The notes beneath the pieces were generated by a model. It was given only the letters and a program-made list of their open reading frames with translations, did not search any database and was not told where the DNA came from. Shown piece after piece: positions 62,209 to 64,000 of a stretch of 64,000 nucleotides of DNA. Source of the stretch: Mercurialis annua (lineage: Eukaryota; Streptophyta; Magnoliopsida; Malpighiales; Euphorbiaceae); the NCBI RefSeq assembly GCF_937616625.2, contig NC_065576.1, forward strand, positions 18,688,001-18,752,000. Direction: 5' to 3'. Positions within the stretch are counted from its first letter, which is position 1; each line of letters starts with the position of its first letter. The position numbers were made by a program, and so were the translations under genes.

Positions 62209-62806
62209 ACCTATTGGATTATGATTATTAATTAGAATTGTGGATTAGGGTTCCAACTATTATCTATAATATCGTTATTAAATGTTTTAAACGTTTTAAA
62301 GGTTTTCCACTTAATAAATGTAAATAGTGGTATGAACTCATCTCAGTATATCTGACCCCGTTGTTTTCCCAATTTTTCCCAGGGTTATGATATGAGAGAG
62401 TCTGGTGATCTCCGCATTTACTTTTCCTCGGAGGATCTAATTATGTTGATAAACTGTCAAACTATTTTATTCTTAGACCGCAGTAGTTGACTAGACGTCT
62501 TTATTATTATTACAGTTGTTTGTCGGATTGGTCTGACTAGTTATATTGCTCTGGCATGTTATGTAATTATTTCGGATTATTTATGTTATGCCTATTTTTT
62601 AAACTCAGAATTGGATAAGCATGTTATGTTATCTGTTGTATATTATATCTGCTAGATTTAGGCTGAAGTCTCGGTTGCCCCCGAGCATTGGTTTTCTACA
62701 GGTTTATGTGTTAATGAATTAAATGAAAGGCTAGCTACGGGTTTCGGTACTACATTACCCATACCCTAGCGCCGGTCGCGATTCATGAAAATGGGTCGTG
62801 ACAAAC

Positions 62807-62820
62807 TTGGTATCAGAGCT
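62807..62820 (+). other. Primer binding site of the gypsy element (initiator tRNA-Met)
   Basis: Reads TTGGTATCAGAGCT, containing TGGTATCAGAGC, the exact complement of the initiator tRNA-Met 3' end. It is separated from the LTR CA by three bases (AAC). Confidence 0.9.
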
Positions 62821-64000
62821 TTGGTTTCAAACCAAGGCCATTTGCTTGCTATGTGTTTACTCTGTTAAGTATGGTTGTGTCTTAGGAACTACAGCGGAAT
62901 TAGGATTCGTGTCTTGTCTTTTAAACGTCATCATTTGTTTTCAAACCTTCAGCCTACATCCTATAGGTGATGTCTGTCAGTCCTTATTTGGTATTGATGC
63001 TTTGATTGACAATTTATTTCACTTGGATGTTAATTGCTGTGTTTTATCATGTTGAGATTATTTTACTTGGGTGATTTTAATTGCTTTTGATTTCTCGGGA
63101 AATCATAGGTTGGTAAATTTTCCTAAAGACTCATACTTGGGTATGATGTTTGATAAAATTTATGGTAATGTTACAGTTATTTTACGTGATGCGTTGAACT
63201 GCTTTTGCTTTGTTAATAAAGTACATCTTGGCTTTGGCCTCAATTGTTGATGTTAAATGTGATCGTATGTTGGACGTTAGCCTTATTTTTCAATTAAAGA
63301 GATTTTGGGTTAAACCTTAATACATGTTTGATGGTCATGCATTGTTTGACCACATGTTGATTTAGAGATTTTTATCGAGAATATTGTTTTATCCGATTTG
63401 TATTTCGACATAGAATTATAAGAGAAGTTTAAATTTAAATTCTTAAAAAGATGGTTTTTGGTTGAGTTGCCAGTAAATATTTTGAAATATTATGTTTGGT
63501 CTGGTGTTAACAAGCGATGGTTTCAAATGATGTTTTATGAGAAAAGTCATTGTTTTAAGAATTTAACGTTGAAGTTATTTTATCATGCTGTAGTATGCCA
63601 GCATTTTAAATTTTTGGGATTTACAGAATAGATGTTTGAAATCAAAGATTTCTCACTTGAGTTTTAAATTACCGTTTAGCGGTTGGTTCAAATTGAGCTC
63701 CCAAAATTTGAAGGGATGGAAATTTTATTAAAATACTTTTCCGGATTTATAAATATTTTAAATACGTTTTATAAACGATTGTTTTGGGTTCGACTTGGGT
63801 CACCCAAATTTAGGAGTTGAGCTTGGTAGTTGTAATGACTCGGCTAGCTCGATAATTTTATTGTCTGAGATACTTGGGTATCCGTTTTAAAGCAACTGAT
63901 TAATAAGAAGAGATTTTTACAAAATGTGATTTTGTTTTAACCTTGGGGCTCAGCAAAATTTGAAAATTTTCGTATTTATTTTTAATTTTAAAACGAATTT
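62821..64000 (+). other. Gypsy untranslated leader region
   Basis: About 1.18 kb of AT-rich DNA after the PBS with no recognisable gag. The open frame at 62798-63055 begins before the PBS and shows no known domain. The segment 63784-63855 resembles 61529-61600 of the LTR. Confidence 0.55.

Larger units (their letters stand above)
59756..62803 (+). repeat. 5' LTR of the gypsy element (3048 bp)
   Basis: TG at 59756-59757 and CA at 62802-62803 define the ends; the right end abuts the PBS. Within it, in order: a palindrome cluster (59905-60166), an AACCCTAGCCGTTTTCC stretch near 60261 that looks like an early transcribed leader, a TTTAGTCCCTAATTGG tandem repeat (61272-61380), and a triple AACTCGGTGTAGCTC repeat (62089-62208). 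I saw no convincing TATA box; GTTATATCAG near 60211 is a weak candidate. Open frames here are short and lack recognisable products. Confidence 0.82.
59756..64000 (+). mobile_element. Ty3/gypsy LTR retrotransposon, Tekay/Del-like, 5' end
   Basis: Starts TGTAATATCCCG and is followed by a 3048-bp LTR, a PBS and about 1.18 kb of internal sequence up to the window edge. The very long LTR, the TGTAAYAYCCCG-like start and the CGTGACA end next to a TTGGTATCAGAGC primer site are typical of plant Tekay/Del chromoviruses. No gag is reached, so the lineage is inferred from LTR features only. Confidence 0.78.

Noticed and set aside
62798..63055. Possible gag start, 85 codons
   Set aside because: The frame begins before the PBS and shows no gag motif; it is most likely leader sequence.

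Overview
This window is intergenic, repeat-dense nuclear DNA from a flowering plant, most likely a eudicot. The evidence is a plant Ty1/copia element, a Ty3/gypsy element with a long Tekay/Del-type LTR, a CACTA transposon, several foldback MITEs, and captured fragments of plant NASP-like and HMGB genes. I see no intact host gene, no RNA gene and no CRISPR. I cannot name the species.

Layout. 1-6610: a decayed Ty1/copia element on the minus strand. Its 5' LTR (4629-6610) lies on the right, followed leftwards by the PBS, a gag zinc knuckle, protease, integrase, RT and RNase H remnants; the rest lies beyond the left edge. About 6621-59755: one head-to-tail satellite array with a 60-bp AT-rich monomer, roughly 760 units once insertions are removed. 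59756-62803: the 5' LTR of a Ty3/gypsy element on the plus strand, followed by its PBS and untranslated leader to the right edge.

The array is interrupted by a Mutator-like foldback MITE (12990-13390), a second partial copy of that MITE (14538-19237) split by a 4.56-kb CACTA element (14566-19127), a MITE remnant (25790-26018), another Mutator-like MITE (26457-26839), a probable solo LTR (26922-28364) and a further foldback MITE (35233-35536).

The two main discoveries are these. (1) The CACTA element is a non-autonomous gene-capturing element. It carries, in one orientation and with introns, the 5' half of a NASP/SIM3-like histone chaperone gene joined to part of an HMGB-type HMG-box gene. 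Both parents encode chromatin proteins, and both fragments are pseudogenised. (2) The right half of the array has long higher-order structure: two near-identical blocks arranged A-B-B-A-B (about 37.9-57.2 kb; offsets 3356, 7960 and about 11315 bp) imply recent amplification of multi-kilobase segments. Older duplications elsewhere (26.0-29.1 versus 30.3-31.5 kb; 12.7-13.7 versus 14.2-19.4 kb) supply empty insertion sites that order the transposon insertions in time. A further striking feature is a cluster of about ten palindromes, several built on GTCTCGTACGAGAC, in the gypsy LTR at 59905-60166.

The satellite produces many spurious ORFs, because 60 is divisible by 3 and one minus-strand frame lacks a stop in the consensus. 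They are not annotated as genes.
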